NCBI RefSeq assembly: GCF_007970805.1
Contig: NZ_CP042433.1
Location: 558,001-622,000 of the forward strand
Origin: Flavisolibacter ginsenosidimutans
GTDB taxonomy: Bacteria; Bacteroidota; Bacteroidia; Chitinophagales; Chitinophagaceae
Direction: 5' to 3'
Length of the DNA stretch: 64,000 nucleotides
Under the pieces are notes generated by a model. It had not been told where the DNA came from, did no database searches, and saw only the letters and a list, made by a program, of their open reading frames with translations. Shown here piece after piece: positions 9,117-17,112 of the stretch. A program made the position numbers and the translations under genes. Position 1 is the first letter of the stretch; each line of letters starts with the position of its first letter.

Positions 9117-9216
9117 TGTGAGCGGAATAATTTTTAATGCTGTTGTTGAAGGAATCTTTCAACGGAAGATGCGCCGCATCCTGCTAATCGTTCAAATGAA
9201 TAATTGCAGGAACGCT

Positions 9217-11196
9217 TTACTTCAACAGGTCTTCGTCCAACGAAATCATCTTCTCAAAAACAATTTCGTATTCTTTGTTTGCGGCTTCGAGTTTTGTTGT
9301 AACATCCTTGTAAGCGGCTTCGGTTTTTTTAAACTCTTCTCCGTTTGAATAGGTATCGGGATGCGCAAGCTTCGCTTCCAGCTTGTCTTTTTTTGCCGTC
9401 AGCTCCGCCACGTCTTTTTCCAGCTTTTGAAAAAGCTTTTGCTGCTTTTTTAATTCGGCTTGAACCGTGGATTGATTGACCGCGGATTGCCGGGGTTCTT
9501 TGGGTTCAATCGTCTCTTGCTTTTTTGAACTTTCTTTCTTTCTATCTTCTTGCTTCTGATTGCCGATTGCCGATTGCCGGTTGCTGATTTCTCTAGCTGC
9601 CATGCGTTCATTCCATTCCACCCATTCCTCGTAACCGCCTTTAAATTCTTTTATTTCTTTGTCTTTGATCTCCCAAATCTTGTTGGCGATTTTTGAAATG
9701 AAATAACGGTCGTGGCTTACGAGAATAATGCTTCCTTCGTAACGGTTGAGTGCTTCAATCAACAATTCGGTGGAGTGGATATCGAGGTGGTTTGTCGGTT
9801 CGTCAAGCAAAAGAAAATTGGCTTTGCTGATGATGGTTTTTGCCAGCGCAACCCTTGCTTTCTCGCCGCCGCTCAACACTTTTATCTTTTTGTCCACGTC
9901 ATCGCCGCCAAACAAAAAGCCGCCGAGTAAAGCCCTTAATTCAAGGTCTGTTTTTTTTGCGCCGGCTTCGCGCATTTCATCCAAAAGGGTATTGTCCATG
10001 TGCAGCGATTCCAATTGGTGCTGCGCATAAAAAGCCGGGTCAATGTTGTGGCCCCACTTGCGTTCGCCTTCAAACGGTTCCGTGCCGGCAATGATGCGCA
10101 AGAGCGTTGACTTGCCCTTGCCGTTCGCGCCAATCAAGGCAATCTTGTCGCCGCGTTCTATTTCTGCGGAAGCATTTTCTAAAATGTCGATGTTTTTAAA
10201 ATGCTTTGAGACGTGCTTTAGCTCTACCAACACTTTGCCCGGCGTTTTGTCCACGTTAAAATTGATGCGGATGTCGGGGCGTTCCAACGCCGCGTCCTCA
10301 ATGCGGTCAAGCTTGTCCAATTTTTTTATGACGCTTTGTGCCATCGCAGCTTTGCTGGCTTTGGCGCGGAAGCGCTCAATCAGGCGTTCGTTCTGGCGGA
10401 TATAATCCTGTTGATTTTCGTAAGCCTTTTGTTGCATTTCAATGCGAACGGCTTTTTCTTTTTCGTAGTAATCATAATTGCCGTTGTAGATGTGCAGTTC
10501 GCGTTGATAGAGTTCAACAATTTTTTTCACCATGCGGTTCAAAAAATATTTGTCGTGGCTTACAATGACAACCGCGCCTTTGTAGTGCTGCAAATATTTT
10601 TCGAGCCATTCAATTGAAGGAAGGTCCAAGTGGTTTGTCGGTTCGTCAAGCAGCAGTAAATCCGGCGCTTGTAAAATCATCTTGGCCAGCAGAACCCTCA
10701 TGCGCCAGCCGCCGCTGAACTCGCGGTAAGGCCTTTGCAAATCGGCATTGGCAAAGCCCAGGCCTTGCAAAACTTCTTCTGTTTTGTGTTCAATCTCGTA
10801 GCCGCCGGCTTCTTCAAATTCGTGCAGCTTGTGGCTGTATTCCAACAGCAGTTCTTCGGATGAATCGGTTTCCAGTTTTACGGTGATCTCGTCCAGTTCT
10901 TTCTGCACTTTTTTAGCCCGGTCAAAAGCATGGAGCGCCACTTCCAAAATGGATTCATTCGTGTCAAAGCTCAGAAGATCCTGGTGCAGGTAACCGATGC
11001 TGGTGCCGCGGCTTCTTTCCACGGTGCCTTTGCTGGGCAGGTATTCGCCTACGATCACCTTCAGCAGAGTTGATTTTCCCGTTCCGTTATAGCCAATCAG
11101 GCCAATGCGTTCGGAAGGATGAATGTGCCAGGTGGCATCTTCCACAATGGTTCGCGCACCAAATTCAAACGTCACATTTTGTAAACCAGCGAGCAT
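9217..11196 (-). CDS. ABC-F family ATPase (ribosome-associated type)
   Basis: A 659-residue soluble protein with two ABC cassettes and no membrane domain. Domain 1 has Walker A GYNGTGKST (35-43), signature FSGGWRMR and Walker B LLLLDEPTNHLD. Domain 2 has GANGKGKST, LSGGEKARVALAK and LLLDEPTNHLD. The linker between domains is charged, as in ABC-F proteins. The C-terminal part after about residue 550 is a Lys/Glu-rich coiled coil, as in Uup. ABC-F proteins act on the ribosomal E site, in translation control or antibiotic resistance; which subtype is not clear. In the linker before the coiled coil, the segment ISNRQSAIGNQKQ is encoded by heptamer repeats of the kind otherwise seen between genes. 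Confidence 0.9.
   Translation of the reverse strand: MLAGLQNVTFEFGARTIVEDATWHIHPSERIGLIGYNGTGKSTLLKVIVGEYLPSKGTVERSRGTSIGYLHQDLLSFDTNESILEVALHAFDRAKKVQKELDEITVKLETDSSEELLLEYSHKLHEFEEAGGYEIEHKTEEVLQGLGFANADLQRPYREFSGGWRMRVLLAKMILQAPDLLLLDEPTNHLDLPSIEWLEKYLQHYKGAVVIVSHDKYFLNRMVKKIVELYQRELHIYNGNYDYYEKEKAVRIEMQQKAYENQQDYIRQNERLIERFRAKASKAAMAQSVIKKLDKLDRIEDAALERPDIRINFNVDKTPGKVLVELKHVSKHFKNIDILENASAEIERGDKIALIGANGKGKSTLLRIIAGTEPFEGERKWGHNIDPAFYAQHQLESLHMDNTLLDEMREAGAKKTDLELRALLGGFLFGGDDVDKKIKVLSGGEKARVALAKTIISKANFLLLDEPTNHLDIHSTELLIEALNRYEGSIILVSHDRYFISKIANKIWEIKDKEIKEFKGGYEEWVEWNERMAAREISNRQSAIGNQKQEDRKKESSKKQETIEPKEPRQSAVNQSTVQAELKKQQKLFQKLEKDVAELTAKKDKLEAKLAHPDTYSNGEEFKKTEAAYKDVTTKLEAANKEYEIVFEKMISLDEDLLK
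9551..9592. repeat. Heptamer array inside the ABC-F coding sequence
   Basis: Seven-nt units GATTGCC x3 (9558-9578), then GGTTGCT and GATTTCT, with TGCTTCT before them. On the coding strand the unit reads GGCAATC. Three units make seven codons, so each unit is read in a new frame. It lies in the hydrophilic linker between the second ATPase domain and the coiled coil. Confidence 0.65.
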
Positions 11197-11199
11197 AGG

Positions 11200-11234
11200 T
11201 CAATTTGAGATTTAAGATTTCTGATTTCGGATTT
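11200..11234. repeat. Heptamer array (nnGATTT units) upstream of ABC-F gene
   Basis: Five units TCAATTT, GAGATTT, AAGATTT, CTGATTT and CGGATTT run with exact 7-nt spacing, beginning three bases upstream of the ABC-F start codon. Confidence 0.6.
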
Positions 11235-11327
11235 TTCTGAACCCGCAAATTTGCGCAACAAAATCTGAATGCCTTGCAAAAGCTTTTCCGACCGGGGCAA
11301 TCCGTTTAAAATCCTCTAATCTGCGGT

Positions 11328-11335
11328 TAGTTTTG
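11328..11335 (+). promoter_or_regulatory. Candidate -7 box (TAGTTTTG) for the DUF3347 gene
   Basis: An exact TAnnTTTG match, 14 nt upstream of the start at 11350. Confidence 0.4.
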
Positions 11336-11349
11336 TACAAATTTTTTTC

Positions 11350-11970
11350 ATGCGACCCGTTATTATCTTTCTCGTGCTTGCCGGTGCTGGCATCATTGCC
11401 TGGCTGCTCGTTGTCCGGCCCAAAAATACCCGTCACGACGCACCCTCACAAGAGGCCCTCACCGTTAGCAAACACACCGACAGCTTCAACAACGCTGTTG
11501 CCACAACCCTTAACGATTACGGCAAACTCACCGAACAATTTGTGAACTGGGATTCGGCAGGCGTGGCCGCAACAGCGCAGACACTTACGAAAGATTTGGA
11601 TAACGTAAAGCTGGACGAATTAAAAAAAGACACCTCGGGCATTTACGAAACGGCGCAAGCCTTTGTTGACAATGCGAAGGGCGAACTGCAAACCATTGCT
11701 TCTGAAAAGGCCATTCGTCCGCAACGCGAGGCTTTTAATAATTTAACAGACAACCTTCACCAACTTTTAAACACCGTTCGGTACGACCGCGAAAAGCTTT
11801 ACCTGCAGGAATGCCCGATGGCCTTTGACGACACAAAGCCGGGGCAATGGATCAGCAAGAAAGAAGAAATCCGCAACCCGTACATGGGCTTGCATCATCC
11901 AACGTATGGAAAGGGCATGATCACCTGCGGTGAAACGAAGCAAACGATTGACCACACCGGAAAGGAATAG
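11350..11970 (+). CDS. DUF3347 domain protein, membrane-anchored
   Basis: A 206-residue protein with one N-terminal hydrophobic segment (residues 4-22, IIFLVLAGAGIIAWLLVV) serving as anchor or uncleaved signal. The rest is alpha-helical and exported. The C-terminus has the DUF3347 signature: LYLQECPMAFDDTKPGQWIS, then EIRNPYMG and GMITCGE. The family is found alone or next to metal efflux proteins (CusB-like); the Cys residues in QECPMAF and ITCGE may bind copper or another metal (inference). It precedes the TonB-dependent receptor by 69 nt and could be co-transcribed with it. Confidence 0.75.
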   Translation: MRPVIIFLVLAGAGIIAWLLVVRPKNTRHDAPSQEALTVSKHTDSFNNAVATTLNDYGKLTEQFVNWDSAGVAATAQTLTKDLDNVKLDELKKDTSGIYETAQAFVDNAKGELQTIASEKAIRPQREAFNNLTDNLHQLLNTVRYDREKLYLQECPMAFDDTKPGQWISKKEEIRNPYMGLHHPTYGKGMITCGETKQTIDHTGKE

Positions 11971-12005
11971 GGGATTGTGAGATCGGTGATTAGGGGTCGG
12001 GAATT
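11971..12005. repeat. Degenerate heptamer array after the DUF3347 stop codon
   Basis: Units GGGATTG, TGAGATC, GGTGATT, AGGGGTC and GGGAATT can be read with a 7-nt period immediately after the stop. This is the weakest of the arrays. Confidence 0.3.
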
Positions 12006-12039
12006 GGTTTTATTCGATATAATTAATTTTATCCTTGTA

Positions 12040-14397
12040 ATGAAGCAGTTTGGAAAAGCGGGTCTTGGTTTTCTTTTGCTCCTTGCAAGTTTCTTCGTTT
12101 CTGCACAAACAAAGTTTACCGTTAACGGTTACGTGAAAGACAGCGCCAGCGGCGAAAGCATTGTTGGCGCAACTGTTGTGATTGACGGTAAATCCGTCGG
12201 CAGCAACCAGTACGGATTCTATTCCATCACGCTTGATTCAGGTGAGTACGATTTAACCGTTTCGCACGTTTCTTATCTTTCGCAATCGCAGCGCATTTCG
12301 CTTTCGCAAAACCTTCAACAAAATATCTTTCTCCTTCCCAAAGCCGCAGCCTTAAGCGAAGTAATTGTGTATAACCGCCGCCGCGACGTGAATGTGCGGG
12401 CCGCACAAATGGGACAGATTGATTTGTCGGTAAATCAAATCAAAAACATTCCGGCTTTTTTGGGCGAGGTGGACATTTTAAAAGCCATCCAACTTTTGCC
12501 CGGCGTTCGCAATGCGGGTGAAGGCAACGCAGGTTTTTACGTGAGGGGCGGAGGGCCTGATCAGAACCTCATCATGCTTGACGAAGCAGTAGTGTACAAC
12601 ACCGGTCACTTGTTTGGTTTCTTTTCCATTTTTAATTCCGACGCCATTAAAAATACCTCGCTCATCAAAGGCGGAATGCCCGCACAATACGGCGGCCGCC
12701 TTTCTTCTGTACTTGACGTGCAAATGAAAGACGGCAACAGCAACAGGTTTGTCACAGAAGGCGGCATTGGCTTGATTGCTTCGCGATTTTCGGTGCAAGG
12801 CCCCATCAAAAAAGACAAGGCTTCGTTTATTGTTTCCGGACGAAGAACCTACGTGGATGCATTGGTAAAACCCTTCATTAAAAAGACGAGCAACTTCTAC
12901 GGCTCGGGCTATTATTTCTATGATTTGAACGCAAAAATCAATTACCGTTTTTCGGATAAAGACCGTTTGTTTTTGAGCGGCTATTTTGGCCGTGACGTTT
13001 TTGCTTTTCACAACGCCAAACTTGAATTTAAAGCCGATATTCCCTGGGGCAATTCAACCGCCACGCTGCGCTGGAATCATGTGTTCAACCGGAAACTGTT
13101 TGCCAACACAACTCTCGTTTACAACGATTACAATTTTTCGTTTGGCGCGGCGCAAAACAATTTTCAAATCAAGCTGGCATCGGGTATCCGCGACGGCTCG
13201 GGCAAGATAGATTTTGATTATTATCCTTCGGGTGCGCACAAGATCAAATTCGGCGGCCTAGCAACCTATCACAAGTTCACGCCAAACGTAACATCAGGAC
13301 GGCAGGACAGCATCATTTTCAAGCCAAGCAACGCGGCGGTAAAACACGCTATTGAAAATGCTTTGTATGTGCAGGACGATTGGGATTTGAGCGAGAAACT
13401 CAAACTGAATTACGGCTTGCGCTGGAGCTCTTTCACGCAGGTTGGGCCTTACACGAAATACGTGACCGATGCCAATCAGAATAAACTTGACAGTACAGTG
13501 TACAGAGACTTTCAACCCGTGAAAACCTACAACGGGTTTGAACCGAGAGCAACGGCACGGTATGCGGTTAATTCAACAACCTCCATCAAAGCATCCGTCA
13601 CCCGCAACCTGCAATACATTCATTTGGTGAGCAATGCCGGCACGACGCTGCCAACGGATTTGTGGGTACCGAGCACCTTTCGCGTAGCGCCGCAAAAAAG
13701 CTGGCAATACGCCGCGGGCTTGTTCAAAAACTTCCGGAACAACGAATACGAAACCTCCGTTGAAGCCTATTACAAAACGATGCAAAACCAAATTGAGTAC
13801 CGCGAAGGTTACACGCCATCGTTGATTGATCCCGAAGAGGAATTTGTGTTTGGCAAAGGCTGGAGTTATGGCACCGAGTGGTTTGTAAACAAAGTACGCG
13901 GACGGTTAACGGGCTGGATTGGTTACACGCTTTCGTGGACCTGGCGCAAGTTTCCGCAATTAAATAACGGCGAAACCTACCCGGCGAAATACGACCGCCG
14001 CCACGATCTTTCGGTTGTTGCCACGTACGAGCATAGCAAGAAGTGGAAATTCGGGGCTGTGTTTGTTTTTGCTACCGGCAACGCTACCTCGCTGCCGCAA
14101 CGTTTTTACATCATCAACGGCGTGCTGACGCAGGAGTACAGCCAAATCAACGCTTATCGTTTGCCTTCTTATCATCGTCTGGATTTGTCGGCTACTTACA
14201 CGCCGCAACCGAAAAAGCAAAAGCGACTGCAAAGTTTTTGGGTGTTCAGTGTTTACAATGCCTACAGCCGCGCCAATCCATATTTTATTTATTTCAGCCA
14301 GGAGGGAAGTGCGTTCAACGGCACACTGAAAGTGCAGGCAAAGCAGGTTTCGCTGTTTCCGGTTTTGCCGAGTGTAACGTGGAATTTCCGGTTTTGA
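12040..14397 (+). CDS. TonB-dependent outer-membrane receptor
   Basis: A 785-residue protein from the ATG at 12040; the frame is open further upstream to 11977 but gives a non-signal N-terminus. It has a signal peptide (1-22, ending VSAQ), a carboxypeptidase-regulatory-like domain (about 25-110, with SGESIVGATVVIDGKSVGSN), a plug domain (about 120-235, including GFYVRGGGPDQNLIMLDEAV) and a beta-barrel to the C-terminal aromatic residue (TWNFRF). Such receptors import siderophores, metals or glycans with TonB energy. There is no SusD partner, so a SusCD glycan system is unlikely. With the DUF3347 neighbour a metal substrate is possible, but this is a guess. Confidence 0.9.
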   Translation: MKQFGKAGLGFLLLLASFFVSAQTKFTVNGYVKDSASGESIVGATVVIDGKSVGSNQYGFYSITLDSGEYDLTVSHVSYLSQSQRISLSQNLQQNIFLLPKAAALSEVIVYNRRRDVNVRAAQMGQIDLSVNQIKNIPAFLGEVDILKAIQLLPGVRNAGEGNAGFYVRGGGPDQNLIMLDEAVVYNTGHLFGFFSIFNSDAIKNTSLIKGGMPAQYGGRLSSVLDVQMKDGNSNRFVTEGGIGLIASRFSVQGPIKKDKASFIVSGRRTYVDALVKPFIKKTSNFYGSGYYFYDLNAKINYRFSDKDRLFLSGYFGRDVFAFHNAKLEFKADIPWGNSTATLRWNHVFNRKLFANTTLVYNDYNFSFGAAQNNFQIKLASGIRDGSGKIDFDYYPSGAHKIKFGGLATYHKFTPNVTSGRQDSIIFKPSNAAVKHAIENALYVQDDWDLSEKLKLNYGLRWSSFTQVGPYTKYVTDANQNKLDSTVYRDFQPVKTYNGFEPRATARYAVNSTTSIKASVTRNLQYIHLVSNAGTTLPTDLWVPSTFRVAPQKSWQYAAGLFKNFRNNEYETSVEAYYKTMQNQIEYREGYTPSLIDPEEEFVFGKGWSYGTEWFVNKVRGRLTGWIGYTLSWTWRKFPQLNNGETYPAKYDRRHDLSVVATYEHSKKWKFGAVFVFATGNATSLPQRFYIINGVLTQEYSQINAYRLPSYHRLDLSATYTPQPKKQKRLQSFWVFSVYNAYSRANPYFIYFSQEGSAFNGTLKVQAKQVSLFPVLPSVTWNFRF

Positions 14398-14423
14398 TTT
14401 TTTATGAACCAAACTTCAGTGCT

Positions 14424-14458
14424 GCTATTAAGCATTCGTTGCGTCGCACTCTTGTGCT
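14424..14458 (-). repeat. Dispersed ~33-bp repeat, copy C
   Basis: Read on the minus strand, it shares the core ACAAGAGTGCGACGCAACGA, followed by (A/T)(A/T)GCTTAATAG, with the copies at 21431 and 30779. The core contains the small palindrome TGCG-A-CGCA. It lies between the TonB receptor and the toxin-antitoxin pair. Confidence 0.7.
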
Positions 14459-14552
14459 TTAAGTGAGACTATTCAGCAAGTATTGCGGATACAAGTTTAG
14501 TTTGATAATCAGCTAAAAGTTGTATAAGGAGTAGCGTATATTAGCGTGTTAG

Positions 14553-14577
14553 CAGAAATGCTTATTGGTGATTTCTG
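14553..14577. promoter_or_regulatory. Inverted repeat CAGAAAT-N11-ATTTCTG, candidate operator
   Basis: Perfect 7-bp arms end one base before the -7 box of the toxin-antitoxin genes. The position suits an operator for antitoxin autoregulation, the usual control of VapBC operons (inference). Confidence 0.4.
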
Positions 14578-14585
14578 TAACTTTG
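14578..14585 (+). promoter_or_regulatory. Candidate -7 box (TAACTTTG) for the toxin-antitoxin operon
   Basis: An exact TAnnTTTG match 13 nt upstream of the antitoxin ATG. Confidence 0.5.
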
Positions 14586-14598
14586 AGAATTAAGTTTT

Positions 14599-14820
14599 AT
14601 GGCAACATCATTAAATATAGACGACATACTTTCTCAGGTAAAGCAACTTGACAAGCAAGACCAATTAACGCTTCTTCAGCGGATGGCATCTTTGCTGAAG
14701 CGAAGGGAGACGAAGAAGGCCTCGTCAACCCGCTTGACGTCACTTTTAGGTATGGGAAGCGAAATTTGGAAGAGTGCGGATAATATCGATAAATACATTG
14801 ATGAAGAACGGCAATGGTAA
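14599..14820 (+). CDS. Antitoxin of a PIN-domain toxin-antitoxin pair
   Basis: A 73-residue hydrophilic protein (starts MATSLNIDDILSQVKQLDKQ). It has an N-terminal helical dimerisation-type segment, a basic middle (SLLKRRETKK) and an acidic tail (DNIDKYIDEERQW) that would bind the toxin. The last 7 bp overlap the PIN-domain gene, the usual sign of coupled antitoxin-toxin expression. No standard VapB family (AbrB, RHH, Phd) can be named from the sequence. The assignment rests mainly on size, order and overlap. Confidence 0.7.
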   Translation: MATSLNIDDILSQVKQLDKQDQLTLLQRMASLLKRRETKKASSTRLTSLLGMGSEIWKSADNIDKYIDEERQW

Positions 14821-15251
14821 TTCAGGATTTTGCCTCGAAAACCGTCTTTTTGGACACCGCACCTTTAATTTATTTCATTGAAGGACACAGCGCTTACCAA
14901 CCAATTCTTACCCGTCTTTTCGACTTCAATGACGTGGGCGGCTTTTCTTTTGTCACTTCTTCGGTGACACTGCTTGAAGTTTTAGTGAAGCCCTTGCGAG
15001 AAGGACAAAATGCTATCGCCGAACAATACCGGGATATTCTAACCACAGCTCCAAGCATAGAATTAGTTGATGTTACACCAGCCATCGCTGAACAGGCGGC
15101 TCTGTTAAGAGCCAAGTACAATTTAAGAACACCTGACGCCATTCAACTTGCTACTTGTATTGAACTTGGAGCAGACTACTTTTTGACAAACGACAACAGA
15201 TTAAAAGCAGTCAGCGAAACAACGGTTATTATAGTTGGTGAGTTGCAATAG
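14814..15251 (+). CDS. PIN-domain ribonuclease toxin (VapC-like)
   Basis: A 145-residue protein with the acidic active site of PIN nucleases: VFLDTAPLIYFIEG (first Asp), the conserved Glu in TLLEVLVKP, the third acid in RTPDAIQLATC and the fourth in FLTNDNRLK. PIN toxins cut tRNA or rRNA when freed from their antitoxin. The gene overlaps the antitoxin by 7 bp. The pair is set between noncoding stretches rich in inverted repeats and has no neighbours in the same operon, consistent with a mobile or recently acquired module. Confidence 0.85.
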   Translation: MVIQDFASKTVFLDTAPLIYFIEGHSAYQPILTRLFDFNDVGGFSFVTSSVTLLEVLVKPLREGQNAIAEQYRDILTTAPSIELVDVTPAIAEQAALLRAKYNLRTPDAIQLATCIELGADYFLTNDNRLKAVSETTVIIVGELQ

Positions 15252-15487
15252 CACATCTGCCAACATGGTATTTCTGCAATAGCGGCAGAAGAACAAGTGC
15301 TGAACAATAGTAATTCTATTAATCTTTAGTGATAAATTTAGACTGACGTAACTCGGACTTCCGCTACTGCAGAAATACCTTCACCGTTAGCCAACATCTC
15401 TCAATCCTTTTCGTACATCTTCTTCACCGCAAATCCTAACCTTTCTTAACTTTCGTTTTCTTTATCTCTGCTAAAATTCAACCGCAC
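15252..15487. repeat. Noncoding spacer with 19-bp inverted repeat downstream of toxin
   Basis: Arms at 15267-15285 (GGTATTTCTGCAATAGCGG) and 15361-15379 pair at 18 of 19 positions across a 75-nt loop. GCCAACAT occurs outside both arms (15259-15266 and 15390-15397). GTTAGC at 15386-15391 repeats a GTTAGC upstream of the antitoxin (14548-14553). The layout (short core, large imperfect palindrome, matching core) resembles an integron attC site, but the core does not fit the attC consensus strictly. A structured transcript end is the plain alternative. Confidence 0.5.
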
Positions 15488-17062
15488 ATGAAAAAATTTT
15501 TTCTGCTTGGTGTGAGCCAGCTTTCGCTGCTGTTTTTGTTCGCACAAAAAGAAGGCGACGAAGCCATGATCGCCAAATTCAAAGAAGAAGGCCTTCAGCA
15601 CTCACAGGTCATGCAACACGCTTTTTATTTGACCGATGTAAGCGGCCCGCGCCTTACCGCTTCGCCGGGTTTTATGAACGCGGCGCAATGGGCCAAAGGC
15701 AAACTGGAAAGCTGGGGACTGAAGAACGTAAAAATTGAAAGCTGGGGCGAGTTTGGCAAAGGCTGGCAACAAGAGCGTTGCTACGTGGCCATGACCAAGC
15801 CTTATTACGTTCCGTTTGTTGCACAACCCAAAGCATGGACCGGCAGCACACCCGGAAACAAAACGATGAATGCTGATGTGGTTTTAATCAAAGCCACCGA
15901 TTCGGCGGGATTGCTGCAATACGCCGGCAAACTGAAAGACAAAATCGTGATGCTGTGGAGCAACGATACCTTGAAGAACGGTTTTAAAGCCGATGCGGCC
16001 CGCTACACCGACGAAGAACTGGACAAGATGGCCAAGGCCGAACCGCAACAACCCGGTCAGCAAGGCAACCGCTTCCAGGGCAACCCAAGCCTGCGGCAAA
16101 CTTTCCAGGCACGCATGGCCTTCACCCGTGCTTTAAATAATTTTTACCTGCAGGAAGGCCCGGCTTTGGTGTTGAGCAGCAGCCGCGGAAACGAAGGAAC
16201 CATCTTTGTGCAAAGCGGCGGACAATACGCCAAAGACGCACCCGAAGCACCGGCCACCGTTGTTTTATCAAGCGATGATTATTTGCGGGTGCAACGTCTT
16301 GCAAATGCGGGTATTCCAGTACAAATTGAAGCCGATGTGCGCACGAAATTTTTGACAAAAGATTTGAACGGCTACAACGTTATTGGTGAAATTCCCGGCA
16401 CCGATCCGAAATTAAAAGACCAGGTAGTAATGCTCGGCGGGCACCTTGATTCGTGGCACAGCGGCACCGGCGCTACTGACAACGCGGCCGGTTGTGCGGT
16501 GATGATGGAAGCGATTCGCTTGCTGAAGGCATCGGGCTTTCAGCCTCGCCGCACCATTCGCATAGCCTTGTGGGGCGGCGAAGAAGAAGGCTTGTTTGGT
16601 TCAAGGAATTACGTGAAAATGCACGTCGGCGATCCGGCCACGATGCAGTTGCAACCGCTGCAAAGCAAGATTTCGGCTTACTATAATTTGGACAACGGCA
16701 CAGGAAAAATTCGCGGCGTGTATTTGCAGGGCAACGAACAGGTTCGGCCCATTTTCGCCAAATGGCTGGAGCCGTTTAAAGACCTCGGCGCTTCTACTTT
16801 AACCATCAGCAATACCGGAAGTACAGACCACGTTTCTTTCGACGCGGTTGGCGTTCCGGGCTTCCAATTTATTCAGGACGAAATTGAATACGACACAAGA
16901 ACGCACCACAGCAACATGGATACGTATGATCATCTCGTTCCCGACGATTTGAAACAGGCGGCAACCATCGTCGCAACCTTTGTTTACAACACGTCGCAAC
17001 GTGACGAAATGATGCCGCGCAAAGAATTGCCAAAGCCCAGGGAAGGGAGACAAGGGTTTTAA
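15488..17062 (+). CDS. Secreted M28-family metallopeptidase
   Basis: A 524-residue protein with a signal peptide (1-19). A PA-domain-like insert lies at about 120-290, followed by the M28 catalytic domain. Zinc ligands are visible in GGHLDSWHSG (His), GATDNAAGC (bridging Asp), WGGEEEGLFGS (catalytic and ligand Glu), YNLDNGTG (Asp) and GSTDHVSFD (His). M28 enzymes are aminopeptidases or carboxypeptidases acting on peptides outside the cytoplasm. The insert holds a Gln/Asn/Pro-rich loop (QQPGQQGNRFQGNPS). The gene stands alone, closed by a bidirectional terminator. Confidence 0.92.
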   Translation: MKKFFLLGVSQLSLLFLFAQKEGDEAMIAKFKEEGLQHSQVMQHAFYLTDVSGPRLTASPGFMNAAQWAKGKLESWGLKNVKIESWGEFGKGWQQERCYVAMTKPYYVPFVAQPKAWTGSTPGNKTMNADVVLIKATDSAGLLQYAGKLKDKIVMLWSNDTLKNGFKADAARYTDEELDKMAKAEPQQPGQQGNRFQGNPSLRQTFQARMAFTRALNNFYLQEGPALVLSSSRGNEGTIFVQSGGQYAKDAPEAPATVVLSSDDYLRVQRLANAGIPVQIEADVRTKFLTKDLNGYNVIGEIPGTDPKLKDQVVMLGGHLDSWHSGTGATDNAAGCAVMMEAIRLLKASGFQPRRTIRIALWGGEEEGLFGSRNYVKMHVGDPATMQLQPLQSKISAYYNLDNGTGKIRGVYLQGNEQVRPIFAKWLEPFKDLGASTLTISNTGSTDHVSFDAVGVPGFQFIQDEIEYDTRTHHSNMDTYDHLVPDDLKQAATIVATFVYNTSQRDEMMPRKELPKPREGRQGF

Positions 17063-17083
17063 TGCAGGCAAAATTTTGCAAAC

Positions 17084-17110
17084 AAAAAGGAAGCAGTCGC
17101 TTCCTTTTTT
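17084..17110. terminator. Bidirectional intrinsic terminator
   Basis: The stem AAAAAGGAAGC / GCTTCCTTTTT with loop AGTC, followed by a T run, lies between the convergent M28 gene and the gene at 17113. Confidence 0.8.
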
Positions 17111-17112
17111 TA

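Noticed and set aside
14548..15391. Formal attC site call
   Set aside because: Core sequences GTTAGCA and GTTAGCC do not satisfy the GTTRRRY consensus, and there is no integrase. Kept as a finding only.
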